Shown: positions 34,866 to 45,385 of the stretch, in pieces
Layout: the number at the start of each line of letters is the position of its first letter
Position numbering within the stretch: position 1 is the first letter of the stretch
Assembly: GCA_022496205.1 (NCBI GenBank)
Contig: WTXD01000045.1
Span: 146,408-210,407 of the forward strand
Source of the DNA: Gloeopeniophorella convolvens
Lineage: Eukaryota; Basidiomycota; Agaricomycetes; Russulales
DNA length: 64,000 bases
Direction of reading: 5' to 3'
The notes under the pieces: generated by a model
Seen by the model: only the letters and a program-made list of their open reading frames with translations
Database searches by the model: none
Told to the model about the DNA's origin: nothing
Translations under genes and position numbers: made by a program

Positions 34866-36431
34866 TCATCCGGCAGCTTGAATCGTGTCAACAGCCTTCG
34901 GACGGTAGTGTGTTTGGGGTACCACGCGGCCTTCAAGCCTGCACGCATTTATGAACCCAGAGAACCCATCGTCTACGGGGACCGCCGTCATGGGCCAGAA
35001 CTCCCCCAGAGCAGGCAGGAGCTCCGTGACGGGCGCGTCGTCGCTATCATCCGGCTGCAGCGCGCGCGAGAGCTCATCCAACAGTCCGCTGGCCACGCGA
35101 AGCTGCTCCGCCCGATTGAATGGCCGGAGAAGCGAGTGCCAAACGTTGCGTTCGACCTCGCCCCGCATCTCGAGGGGCAATTCGTGAGCATAGAAGCGGA
35201 GTTTTAACACCTCTACTGCGGAAAGTATGGGTGCCAGTGCGCCGCAAATCTGTGCTGCGGCAAACACCTGCCAGTCGAAGCGGTTTCCAGGGATTCGGAC
35301 TTCGATAGAAAGCGTGGGCCGCATGGTGTCATACGCTTCTATTGACACCGCATGTTTTTGAAGCGCCACGTCGACTGTGTGATGAACAAGCTTCGGCGTG
35401 ATAGTGAAGAAGCGTGTTAGGCGCGGAAGGGAGAGAGTGAGCTGATTGAAGAAGACAAAATGGATGCCCTCAAGATGCGGGGTGTTGATCCGTGCTACGA
35501 GTGCGTCCAGGTATATACTGCCCCCTCGATACTTGATACTGGTAAGGCTCGGGAGTGTAGCGCGCACTATTTGGGGATTGTGTGGTTCTCTTACTCGCCG
35601 GGGAGGCGAACAGAGGAAACCGATGGATATCTCGCGAAGATGAGGTAGCGTGACAAGCAGCGCTGCTAGGTGTTCTGGGGCGAAGTAGGCGTTTTCCGGG
35701 ATACAGTCGAGTCGGAGAGTGACAAGATTGATTGCAGGTGTGAGAGATAAAGTGTCCAACGAGAGGACGACCCCTTGAAGCAGGAGCTCGTTCAGACGTG
35801 GCGCAGAGAACGTCTTCGGAAGGATGAGCCCTGTATTGTCCACAGAGGTGAGTGCTAGACTCTCGAGGATCGGAAACGCGCCGTCCATAGCCTTGAGTAT
35901 TCTCGAAGAGCTGGACGTCAAGAGGCCGAGAGAAACGAGCCGCACGCGGTGGCAGTACGGCATGGCGGCCAATAAACCATCTTCATCCTTTTCGGTTATG
36001 GTTTTTAGTTCGGAGTAGTAGTCGATGATGATTGGCAGAGGCGGGGAATGTGTTAACATGTCGGCGACGGGAGTTCCGGAGGTGCAGTGAAGATGAAGAT
36101 CCAAACGAGAAGCTGAAGCAAGTACGACGTGCCGCCATCTCCGACAGACATGAACAAGTCTGTACCACCCACGCTGGTGCTTCCAATGATACTCGTCGTT
36201 CAACCTGTAGGCATCGAATACCTCCAGGAGAACGTCGTCATGGAATGAGAGGATGGGGGTAGCAGGGATCAGCGAGGGCACCGATGACCGACGAGAAGCC
36301 GGAGGGACGATGACGGGTGTGGGGTCCGGGCTATCATCGTGATCTCCTTCGCGATATGGGTCCATGTTGGCGGGGTGTTGGCATTGGGCGTCTTGCCTTG
36401 CGTTCGACTCGTTGGGGCAATCGATTGACAA
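34866..36431 (-). CDS. F-box-like / LRR protein, paralog 1
   Basis: Single-exon gene of 521 aa. The F-box-like region starts at ILSFHDDVLLEVFDAYRL (about residue 59) and continues to WYRLVHVCRRWRHVVLAS, the typical Agaricomycete F-box pattern. Leu-rich, LRR-like sequence follows (PILESLALTSV, LVTLRLDCIPENAYF). F-box proteins recruit substrates to SCF ubiquitin ligases; the substrate is unknown. A paralog with the same architecture lies 1 kb downstream in the same orientation; both share the block HSPPLPIIIDYYSEL. ATG codons exist at 36431 and, in frame, about 22 codons later (MDPYREGDHDD), so the start is slightly uncertain. Confidence 0.83.
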   Translation of the reverse strand: MSIDCPNESNARQDAQCQHPANMDPYREGDHDDSPDPTPVIVPPASRRSSVPSLIPATPILSFHDDVLLEVFDAYRLNDEYHWKHQRGWYRLVHVCRRWRHVVLASASRLDLHLHCTSGTPVADMLTHSPPLPIIIDYYSELKTITEKDEDGLLAAMPYCHRVRLVSLGLLTSSSSRILKAMDGAFPILESLALTSVDNTGLILPKTFSAPRLNELLLQGVVLSLDTLSLTPAINLVTLRLDCIPENAYFAPEHLAALLVTLPHLREISIGFLCSPPRRVREPHNPQIVRATLPSLTSIKYRGGSIYLDALVARINTPHLEGIHFVFFNQLTLSLPRLTRFFTITPKLVHHTVDVALQKHAVSIEAYDTMRPTLSIEVRIPGNRFDWQVFAAAQICGALAPILSAVEVLKLRFYAHELPLEMRGEVERNVWHSLLRPFNRAEQLRVASGLLDELSRALQPDDSDDAPVTELLPALGEFWPMTAVPVDDGFSGFINACRLEGRVVPQTHYRPKAVDTIQAAG

Positions 36432-37446
36432 TCAATTGTACTAATCCTAAGTGGGGGTCAGAATATCGAGGCCGTAAGCGGGGACCAGAGGGTCGGTTCT
36501 AAGTCGACAGCAGTTTTAGGTCGGAAGGCCCCGCTCAGCGACCAAGTAGGATATAGACTGGTGTCATTTCTACTCACTATGGTAGATACTAATCATGGGG
36601 TAGCCATGCAGTCGGATTCATGGAATGGAGACCATAGGAGCACAGCATGTATAGCGCATCCACGTGTGTTAGGTCTCATAAGGGTCCTCCTCTGAGTGTA
36701 CATAGTACGAGTAAAGGGCTGATAGTATGTGGGGCCGGGAGAGCCTTGAGAGAGCCACGTCCGCGGCACCAAGCGGCACCTCGTTCTGAGCTTGAAATTC
36801 GCATCAGAAGTCCCCGAAAGGAAAATGCGAGGTCAAATATGATTCCCACTCGCTCGCCGGTGTTCCCCGTACTCGGCCCAGGAGACCCCACCGTGGGCCG
36901 GGGCACAGACCCGCTGTGCGATAACACAGCCTGCCAGCCCACATTATTGATCGAGAGATAGTGGGCCATAAGTTAGTGTGCCACGCGAAGAGTGAGGCCC
37001 GGGCAGTGGCTTTTTGACTCGTACTTCCTCCGTTTTGCGGTGCCCAGGTTTTGCTATGAAAGTTCCAACCGCAACCGATACCCCATCATGCCCACGTTCG
37101 AGGGTTGGCACCAACATTCTGTTCTATCTGTTCTCAACAACACCCCAGACCCTGGTGGGAATTCAATACCGCCCTCTGAGTATTAATAATGAGGTTCGCA
37201 TCATGTCTTTCGTGCTGTGAACTATACATTTCTGACTACCTTTCCCTCTGCCGTGTCTCAGCTTGGACGCCAGAGTGCTCACTCTGTCGCGAGGTGTCTC
37301 TGCTCTGAGCGTCGAGCCATGCAGCGGTTGCGAATGCCAGATGTATATACCATTACCTCCTTTTTTCGCATAGCCTCCAAACATTACGAGAGAAAGAAGC
37401 ACTCGTCGCTGCTACGACTGCAACATCAGTACATATCGATGAAGTT
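36432..37446. other. Intergenic, 1 kb, between the F-box paralogs
   Basis: No supported gene; frames up to 104 codons without features. Confidence 0.5.
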
Positions 37447-39091
37447 TTAGCATAATCCGCCTCTGCGCGCCATTCGCCGTGGGAGGTAGCAGCTGAGGCA
37501 GAGCTGAAGACACTCCTGCGTCGGCCGCCAGGGTGCGCATACCATCATATACGCAGGGGACTCATCAGCCCGCGATGGACAAGGGTCTGTCTCCGTCTTC
37601 TCAACCCAGCGATGGCCAGAAGTCCAAGGTACTGTGCGGCCTTCGACCCTGCATGCATCGAGAAACGCGGAGAATGGATCGTCGGCGGAGGGTACACCCA
37701 TCGGGCTGATGTACTCTAGTGCGGGAAGAAGCTCCGTGACGTGCGTGTTGTCGTTATCGTCTGGTTCTAGCACGTGTGATAACTCGTCTACCAGCCCGCT
37801 GGCTACCCGCAGCTCCCTTGCATGGACGAACGGCCGGAGGAGTGAGTGCCAGTGTGCACGATTGGCGGCGCCGCATGCTTCCGGTGGCAGCTCGGTGGCG
37901 TAGAAACGGAGCGTAAGCCTTGAGACGGTAGACAGCACGGGCGCAAGGGTGTTGCACATCTGCGCGGCCGTAAATACCTGCCAATCGAATTCGAAGTACC
38001 AAGCGGGGATGTGCACTTTGAATGAGGGAAAGGGGGATATGTCTATTGAGACCTGTTCCTTCCGGAGCGATACATCGGCGGTATTGTAGACCAGTTCCGA
38101 GTTCGTGGTGAAGACGTGCGATAAGCGCGGAAGGACGAAAATGGGCCGGTCGAAGAAGGTGATTTGGACATCTCCGAGACGAGGTGCGCTGATTTGCGCA
38201 AGGAGTTCCTCCAAATATGCACTGGTTCCTTGATACTTGAGCTTGTAAAGGTAAAAGAACGTTGTACACGACATCAGCGAATTGGTCCGTTGTCGTTCCT
38301 CTTTGGCACTGTCGCAGCCGTCACCGAGAAAGCCGATGGAAAGCTCCCGGAGCTCTCGCAGTGGAGCAAGTTGCGCTACTAGGCGATCTAGTGTAAAATG
38401 AGAGGTCATCTGGATGCACTCCAGCCGGAGGGAGACGAGGTCGGTTGCAGATGCAAGCAGTGAAGAGCCTGGTGGAATAAAGACCCCTTGAAGCGAGAGC
38501 TCGCTAAGACACGGCGCTGACAATGTCTTAGGAAGCTCAAGCCCAGTGCCGTCGATCGACGCGAGCGAGAGGCTCTCCAGAATTGGGAATACACCGTCCA
38601 TGGCCATGAGTAGCCCCAAGGAATCGGACGTCAAAAGGCCAAGGGAGATATGTCGCACACGTTGGCGATGGGAAATGATGGCCAAAAAACTGGCTTCATC
38701 TTGCGCATCCATGACTTCCAGTTCTGAATAGTAATCGATGATGATTGGCAAGGGCGGTGAATGGCACAACATATCGGCGATAGGTGCCCTTGGGGAGCAG
38801 TGGAGGTGGAGGTCCAAGCGAAGAGTCGATGTGAGAATAATGTCCCGCCATTTCCGGCAGATATGCGCAAGCTTGTACCAGCCGCGCTGGTAGGTCCAGT
38901 GAGATTCATCGGCCAACCTATAGAAGTCGAAAATTGCAAGAAGAACGTCGTCACGGAGCGCAAGGGTAAGCGAGCGCGCCCAGGGCACTGGAGGCTCTAA
39001 TGACTGAAACGTCAGGGATTAGGATATGTGACAAACGACGCAAAGTTGGATCTACCTTCGGTGACGTTCCAATGAAACAGCGATCGCGCAT
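37447..39091 (-). CDS. F-box-like / LRR protein, paralog 2
   Basis: Exons 39056-39091 (MRDRCFIGTSPK) and 37447-39003 (minus strand) join by a GT-AG intron to 530 aa. The F-box-like segment is DDVLLAIFDFYRLADESHW, then WYKLAHICRKWRDIILTS. The LRR-like middle and the HSPPLPIIIDYYSEL block match paralog 1. The N-terminus is shorter than paralog 1 and the C-terminus carries about 45 extra residues ending MARRGGLC. Because the large exon lacks its own ATG at the 5' end, the small first exon was chosen; an upstream TATATAA motif supports it. Role presumably SCF substrate recruitment. Confidence 0.8.
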
Positions 39092-40583
39092 GGGAACAGA
39101 GTGATTGGGGGACAGTGACATAGCCGGCGCAGAGACGTGGTCTGTAAAGTGTCGTACGCGTGGGCTGCTCTGTTCGACCTGCAGACCCGGATCGCCATCA
39201 CTATATAAGCGCACTGGACTTCCGGCGCCTAAGTGAGGGTGTCCTCGCGCCGAGTACAGCAGTACCCCTCCTCGAACGCCTTGGGACTTCGAGAACGTAC
39301 CCTCAGGACAAGCAGAGTACACAGATATTCGCATGTAGCGTTGTTCCAGAAAATTTGCAGACCATCTGATCCCGCCAGCGTAGCTGAGGAGCCCTGTGTG
39401 GCCCACAATTGAGTATACAGACCAAGGAAGTCGAGCAACGGCGGTAGAATGGCACACGTACGCTATTTGTGGTGTACAACACCGGCGGGAAGCGCAGCCC
39501 TGAAGCCGCTGGACGTAGGTCCTAACCGTCACCTCAAGTAGGGAGGATAGGACTGTGTATCAAAGACTTGACGGTGAACACAAGAGAGGACCGAGACAAT
39601 GCCAATGCTATGCGCACCTTAGCCAGGCATAGGACAACTCCTTCCGCGTTAATTTTCCGTTGTTAGTGGTTTCCGCTTCATCAAATCCTCACGCCTTTCC
39701 CAAGGACTCTTCAAGTTCAATGTATTGGTGACGAGAGCCATAGAGTTTTCATGACGCTCCCATCTAGAGGAGAGGAAATGAGTTGATGATTCGTGGTGTC
39801 TCTTCTGATAGTCATATTTCGATGGTATTGCGGATAGTTGAGCTCCTGTATCACCTTGCTAGTACTAGGGGTACTAGGCCCTAGGGACAGGTTAGGAACT
39901 GATAGTGGTCTCGGATGACCTAGGGTTGTACGTTGACCCGCTGCCGTGGTCGGGCGTCAAACGCCGATGTGATTGGAGACGGGGGAGGAAAGGGGAACTG
40001 GAGACTCGTCACGCGTCACAGGAGAGGCCGCGCTGCGCGAACTTCGCGATCACGTGGCATCTTCCAGTGAGCTCCGACCGTCCGACGACGAGTCGACGTC
40101 TTTGTCTGTCTCTGACTGCGCAACCTTTGACAAGGACGGACTCGTCATCGGGAGCCCCAATGATTATTCCATTCTATTCAATAGGGAAGACTCGTTATAG
40201 ATCTCCACCAACGGATTTTCGAGGTTCGAGATCCTTCACGCTTTGTAGGTTTGATGGATCCAGGGATCATTCTCGCTTTATATGTATCTACTCGTAGATC
40301 AAGAATGGAGACGGAAAGAAGTCAGTGTCCCGCCGCATAACCTTTCCAGCCGCCCTACTACTATGTGACTTCCCCGTCGGTACTTCCGCACTGCCGAATG
40401 GGTAGCCAAAAAGACCAATCCAAAGACCGAAGTTGCCATCTCAGAGCCGATGCTATGCGCTGTCCATACCTGTTGGCGAACTTGAACGACCTACTACTTT
40501 CGCCATCATTTATTGGGTGTACCTTATACTACTTCTAAATATGAATAAGGCCTGAAACTAGGAAACCTCTACACCCAATTCCT
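39092..40583. other. Intergenic, 1.5 kb
   Basis: Apart from the TATA-like element no feature was found. A 130-codon plus frame (39905-40297) has no recognisable content. Confidence 0.5.
39201..39210 (-). promoter_or_regulatory. TATA-like element of F-box paralog 2
   Basis: The minus strand reads GCTTATATAGTG here, about 110 bp upstream of the chosen ATG at 39091. Confidence 0.45.
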
Positions 40584-42565
40584 CTACACTGCGTCTTCAC
40601 CGTTTACACGTAAATGATACTTCTCTGTCAGTATAGTAACAGAACGGAACGCAACCCAGAAGAGGTAAGCAAGACTCGGTGAGGTGGGTACTCTATTTTT
40701 AGTCTCAACCCTAGACTGTTTCCACAACGTCCACCACAAGTCGCGCACAAATTTGTCGCGAGGGAGCTTGAATCCCGGGTCATGATTGATGAAGACATTG
40801 ATATCTGGCAACAGCCTTGGCGACGGCGTGTCCGAATCTGTCTGATTCAACGCGCGGTAGGTGCCCTTGACGATGTCATCCAATCGATTCAGAATGTCCG
40901 TCATGTCCCGCTGCGTGGTCTTGTCCCCCGGCTCCGTCATAAGTGCACGAAGCACAAGCTCTATGGTGTCTCCGATCAAGGATACTGCAGGTCGCATATC
41001 CTCTACGGACAGCTTGCTCAGGCTGAGCAGGCTGTAGGCAGTTCCGCTGAGTAGATGAGTGAGAACGAGCAGGCGCCCGTATGTCCGGATGCCGTCGGCG
41101 TCGGGTCTGGCCAACACATTGGCGGGAGGGGGCGGCTGGCTAAGGAAGGTTCGCGCCACTTCTCTGTCCGCGCGTGCCCGAGACGAGATGCACTTCTCCA
41201 AGACCACAGCTTGGATGCAGTGGGCGGTGATGGCGATCTTCGGATCGTCGTTCGCCAGAAAAGGTTCAATGGAGGCTATGGTCCTCTGGTATTCCTCTGG
41301 TTTCGGCGTAGCGAAGTACAACCAGGCGGCGCGATCCATGACAGATAGTTTCCAGAGCACGCGAATGGCGAGCAAGCGATTTTTTGTTAGCTCCAGGTCC
41401 TCCAGTGTTGAGGAGTGGATGAGTCGCATCAGCTTGGCGCCATTTTTATGTGTGCGCTCGTCCAAGACGAATGCGCGTACCGTTGGGGCGTAACTGGCAT
41501 CGTCAACGAGGAAAGTCGAATAGATACCCTCAAAGATTGTCTTGACGTCTTGATCCTTCTCCACCTCGTCCAGCTCCCGGGCGAGTAGCCTCCCCATCGC
41601 CTGACTCGTATCGGTGTTCCTAGAGTCGATGATGCGCTGGAAGTTACCGCCTTGCCGCTTTTTGAACTTGTAGTAGAAAGAAGGGAATTTCGTTCCGTCG
41701 TAGGCCCATCGCCACCGCCGGTCCGAGTCCCGGAGTTGGGCCATACGTCTCCCGACGTACCGAAAAGGCACGCAAAACCACCCCGCGCCGCTAACCAAGC
41801 AATCTGCCGGTGCCATGGGACGGGTGTGAGTGGGGTTCGACAAGGGGAGTTCAGCACCATCAACTGAAAGACCGAGAATACGACATATGCGCCCCCCAGG
41901 CAAGTCGCGACCACCAAGACGGGAATAGCCACAGTGCTCTCGAAGGCAAACAGGAAGTCGACGAGGCCGGCAAAGAAAAGGAAGAGTGAGATGTGGATGA
42001 TGGTAGTGAGCGCGGTGAAAATGTATGTCGTCTTGACCTTGATGACACCGTCGTACATAAATGTACGAAGGCGGAGCCAGTGGCGGAACGTGTTGGAAGA
42101 TCTTCTGTGGGTGACGCGGAAAAAGCTCCGCGACCAACCCTGGACCAGCACGGTTAAGAATGCCCCAGTAAGGCTGAGTGCGAGGCTCGAAAACCATAAG
42201 ATGTTGAGCCGGATGCTTGTCCAAGGTGCATGGAATTCCGGAGGTGAAGAGAGGGGTGGAACAGACGAACCGCTAGAAGATACGGCGAGCTGCTGGGAGA
42301 TTTGTTGTAGGAAAAAGACTGCGTTTTCACATGGATCGCGCCGCAACTGCTGATAGCTCTCGACGCAGAAGGCGGTGACGATCACCGAAAATAGGGTGGT
42401 CTACGGGAGCATGAGTGCGAATCAAAGTAAAGGGGAAGAAACCCGTACAAAAACCAAGACATCGTCAGCATACTCTTTCCATATGTCGACAAGCTCCTTA
42501 TCACGGTCCTCAGTTGACTCCAGGAGATGTTTGCAGAAATCCTCGGGGGTAATGGTTCCTTCCAT
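40584..42565 (-). pseudogene. DUF6535-domain membrane protein with a -1 frameshift
   Basis: Exon 1 (42449-42565; MEGTITPEDFCKHLLES, ending DIWKEYADDVLVF) splices to an exon starting TTLFSVIVTAFCVESYQQL at 42400: the classic start of the DUF6535 domain. Membrane spans follow (LWFSSLALSLTGAFLTVLVQ, FTALTTIIHISLFLFFAGL, VAIPVLVVATCLGGAYVVFS), then SPCRTPLTPVPW. Near 41760 the frame must drop by one base, after which a 390-residue soluble C-terminus continues from RYVGRRMAQLRDSDRRW to the stop at 40584. The total exon length is one short of a multiple of three, matching a single missing base near CTTTTCGG. The function of DUF6535 proteins is unknown. Confidence 0.8.
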
Positions 42566-44067
42566 ACTGCAGGACAATATCGATCATAAAGCTCTGAAAG
42601 GAAGACCGATAAAGGCACCTTCTCTTGAAGACAGTGGTTCGTCTAGAGAACACCTTTCAGATGCGAGAGGGGTGGGGTGGGGCACGAGGACTTCCTAAGG
42701 TTACGCTTATATCCATGCGCCAGCCAACGCCCCGGTATAGCGTGTGCACATATCCGCGCGCCATTGATAGCCGTGGAAGAACTTTGGTTGTGGTAATGTG
42801 CCGGCATAAGTCGCAAACCTGAGCTGTATTATACAGTTTGGACATGCAGTACACGCGGCGCTCCGCGCTTGAGCTGTAGATAGTTAAAACCAGGCGGCTC
42901 TGCGCAACCCAAACGCACTGAGATTGGCCGGAGTGAAACGCTTTTCATGGCCGCGACCAAGTGGGTGAGAGCGGAACGTCGTCGGAACCAACGCTGGAAG
43001 AAAGCAGGAACAGTGGGAGATAACATCAGCCACCATCCAATACGCTCGCAGCGCCCCCGAAAACCGGCGCTTACCTAGATGTCACCCCCACCGTAGCAGG
43101 CATCTGGATCCACCAAGGCCGGCACCGAACCGGCGAATTACCTCCCCCATGCAGCTATGCAGACTCTGGACGAGTGCGCCAGCCGGACCAAGGCATCAAG
43201 CACGGTTCTGGTGTCAACAAGGTGAACATTAGTTCACGACGTCAGACGGCCCTCCAGTGAATTCCACCAACTGCCAATGGGCAGGCGCGCGCTTCGAACC
43301 ATCGGAACAGGCGCGAAGTAAATTCACCTCACAAACTAAGCTGTACAGCCGAATTCAAAATCATTGGCCCCGCGCCGACGTCTGTTCAGAACGGCATTCA
43401 GGCGGAGCATTTAAATAAGCCCCATCCAATCGGGGTGGCCTCGACCGTGCGCGAGGTAAGACGAACACGCAGGTATTTTGGATAGCGAGAACGACACCAA
43501 CCGAGTAAACCTGGCCGGTGCCCAATATGACTGCGCTGCGTGAACCACACCTTTGTGTAGTTTTTGCAAGAGGATGTGCTGACGTTTAAACCCCGCCTGA
43601 TCTGAAGGGCTGTCGAAAAAGGGCCAATTGTTTTGAATTCAGCTGTAAGAGACGGCACCCCGAAACAGCCATACGGCGCAGCATCTGCATCTTACCACGT
43701 TCGTACGGAATGGATGGGCCACATCGGAGTCACCATGGGCAGTGGGCACTGGTACTGAGCGCTACGCCCAGTCTCCTCGGCGCTGAGCTCATATTGTCAC
43801 AGTGCTGGAATGACGCGGAGCCTTGCACTACTACGCCGTGAAGTCCAAGCTCTTGGAAGCTGATAGCAAACTGATTACTGAACCGAGTCTCTTGATGCGC
43901 CGACAGGGCATAGTATAGGTAGCGATTCGTGACCGTCTTGCTGATGAAGTCCAGTCTCAGCAGAGGCCTATTCGTTGGGTCCGCGACACGTCGGCGACTA
44001 AAACTCCGACGCGGCACCTGCCGCGGCCGATAAGAGACGTGATGCCGCTTGAGCGTGGAACTGACAA
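42566..44067. other. Intergenic, 1.5 kb
   Basis: Short frames only (120 codons at most). Nothing supported up to the tRNA gene. Confidence 0.5.
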
Positions 44068-44146
44068 TCGGATATGGTGTAACGGCTAACATTGCCGCCT
44101 CTCACGAGTTACGCGGCAGCTCGGGGTTCGATTCCCCGTATCCGAA
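44068..44146 (+). tRNA. tRNA-Glu (CTC) with a 7-nt intron
   Basis: The acceptor stem TCGGATA pairs with TATCCGA; the D stem GTGT pairs with ACAT; the T arm is CGGGG-TTCGATT-CCCCG. The anticodon stem GCCGC/GCGGC closes only if 7 nt (about GAGTTAC) are removed after the loop CTCTCA, leaving anticodon CTC at its normal place. The intron position, one base 3' of the anticodon, is the canonical eukaryotic site. The discriminator base is A and a T run follows. Confidence 0.93.
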
Positions 44147-44154
44147 TCTTTTTG
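44147..44154 (+). terminator. Pol III T-run terminator
   Basis: TCTTTTTG directly after the tRNA 3' end. Confidence 0.75.
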
Positions 44155-44391
44155 TAACTCTGCTCCTCCGCTCTCTCCTCGCGTACATACGGCCCGCTGC
44201 AGCCCCCCTTAGTCTCCCAGAGGCAGACGCGTCGTCAAACCCTCGTGCCTCGGGATCCTTCATCCCCCTGCCTAACTTGCCTTCGTCTGCACCCACCACC
44301 ACGCAGCCCAGACATCCCTTCTGGCTCCAGCTTCTGTATAGTGCCGCTGCTTGCTAGAACATACAACACCCTTGACGAAGCAGCCACGACA

Positions 44392-45385
44392 ATGGCTGCA
44401 CTCTACCAACCCGCCATCCTCGACAACCCTCCCGTGCGCGCGCCATCCACCTCACACCTACGCCTCGCTCACCCACATCCACACAGACCCCCGATCTGAC
44501 CCGCGCGACGTTCACCTCCGCAAACCCCTACACGCCAACCTTCGTGCACGAAACACTCGCGCCCCAAACCGGCCCCGCGCGCGCCCACGCGCTCTACAAC
44601 GAGCGCGTGCGCCGCCGGCAGCTGCTCCTCGCGAGCAAGCCGCGCGCGCCGAAGCCCAAAAAAAGCGGCGCGGACCCCGCGACGGCACGCGTGAAGCTCG
44701 GGCGGCGCGCAGCGGCGGAGAAGGGCGTCTGGCGGCTGCGGCCGGAGGAGGCGAGGTGCGTCGTGCGGCGTGCAAGGCGGCGGATATTCGGGGGGACTGA
44801 CGCGCGCGGGCGGTAGGTGGGCGCTGTTCGTCCCGCTGCACCGGCTGTGGCTCGGGTACATGTCCGAGCTGCTGGGCCTCGCGGCGCCGCGCGATGCGGC
44901 GCCGAGCGCGGGCGCGATGCCGCAGGCGGCGGGGATGCACGCGAAGCTGGTCAAGGCGGACTTCCACGGCGCGCTGCTCACGGGTGCGTCTCTCCCTCTG
45001 AACCCGCAGGGCTACGAGAACTGACAGGTGCAGTGCGGCGGAGCAAGAACGCGGCGCTCGTCGGGCTCGCGGGGATCGTGGTGCAGGAGACCGAGAACAC
45101 GTTCCGCGTCGTCACGCGCGCGGACAAGCTTAAGCGTGCGCTGCTCTTCCTTTCCCCTCTCCTTCGGCTGATAGTGCGGTGGAAGTGGTGCCGAAGCAGG
45201 GCGCGGTGTTCGCGTTCGCGGTGCCGCTGTGCAGCACGCTGGGTGTGTCCCCGGTAGCGGACGCGACGGCAACGGTACTCGACGCGCCGCACATCGAGTT
45301 TGAGCTGTATGGGAACCAGTTCCGCTTCCGCGCGGCGGACCGCGCGTCGCGCAAGTTCAAACACAAGGAGACCATCGAGCTCTGA
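44392..45385 (+). CDS. POP4: Ribonuclease P/MRP protein subunit POP4 (Rpp29)
   Basis: Core protein of RNase P and MRP. Exons 44392-44433, 44487-44755, 44817-44983, 45034-45133 and 45175-45385 total 789 nt and give 262 aa. The Sm-like Rpp29 barrel is in the C-terminal half: LVKADFHGALLTVRRSKN, ALVGLAGIVVQETENTFRVV, KQGAVFAFAVPL, IEFELYGNQFRFRAADR and SRKFKHKETIEL. The last intron works in frame only with a GC donor (GCGTGC...GATAG); a GT donor two bases on would shift the frame. The gene starts 245 bp after a tRNA-Glu gene. Confidence 0.92.
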
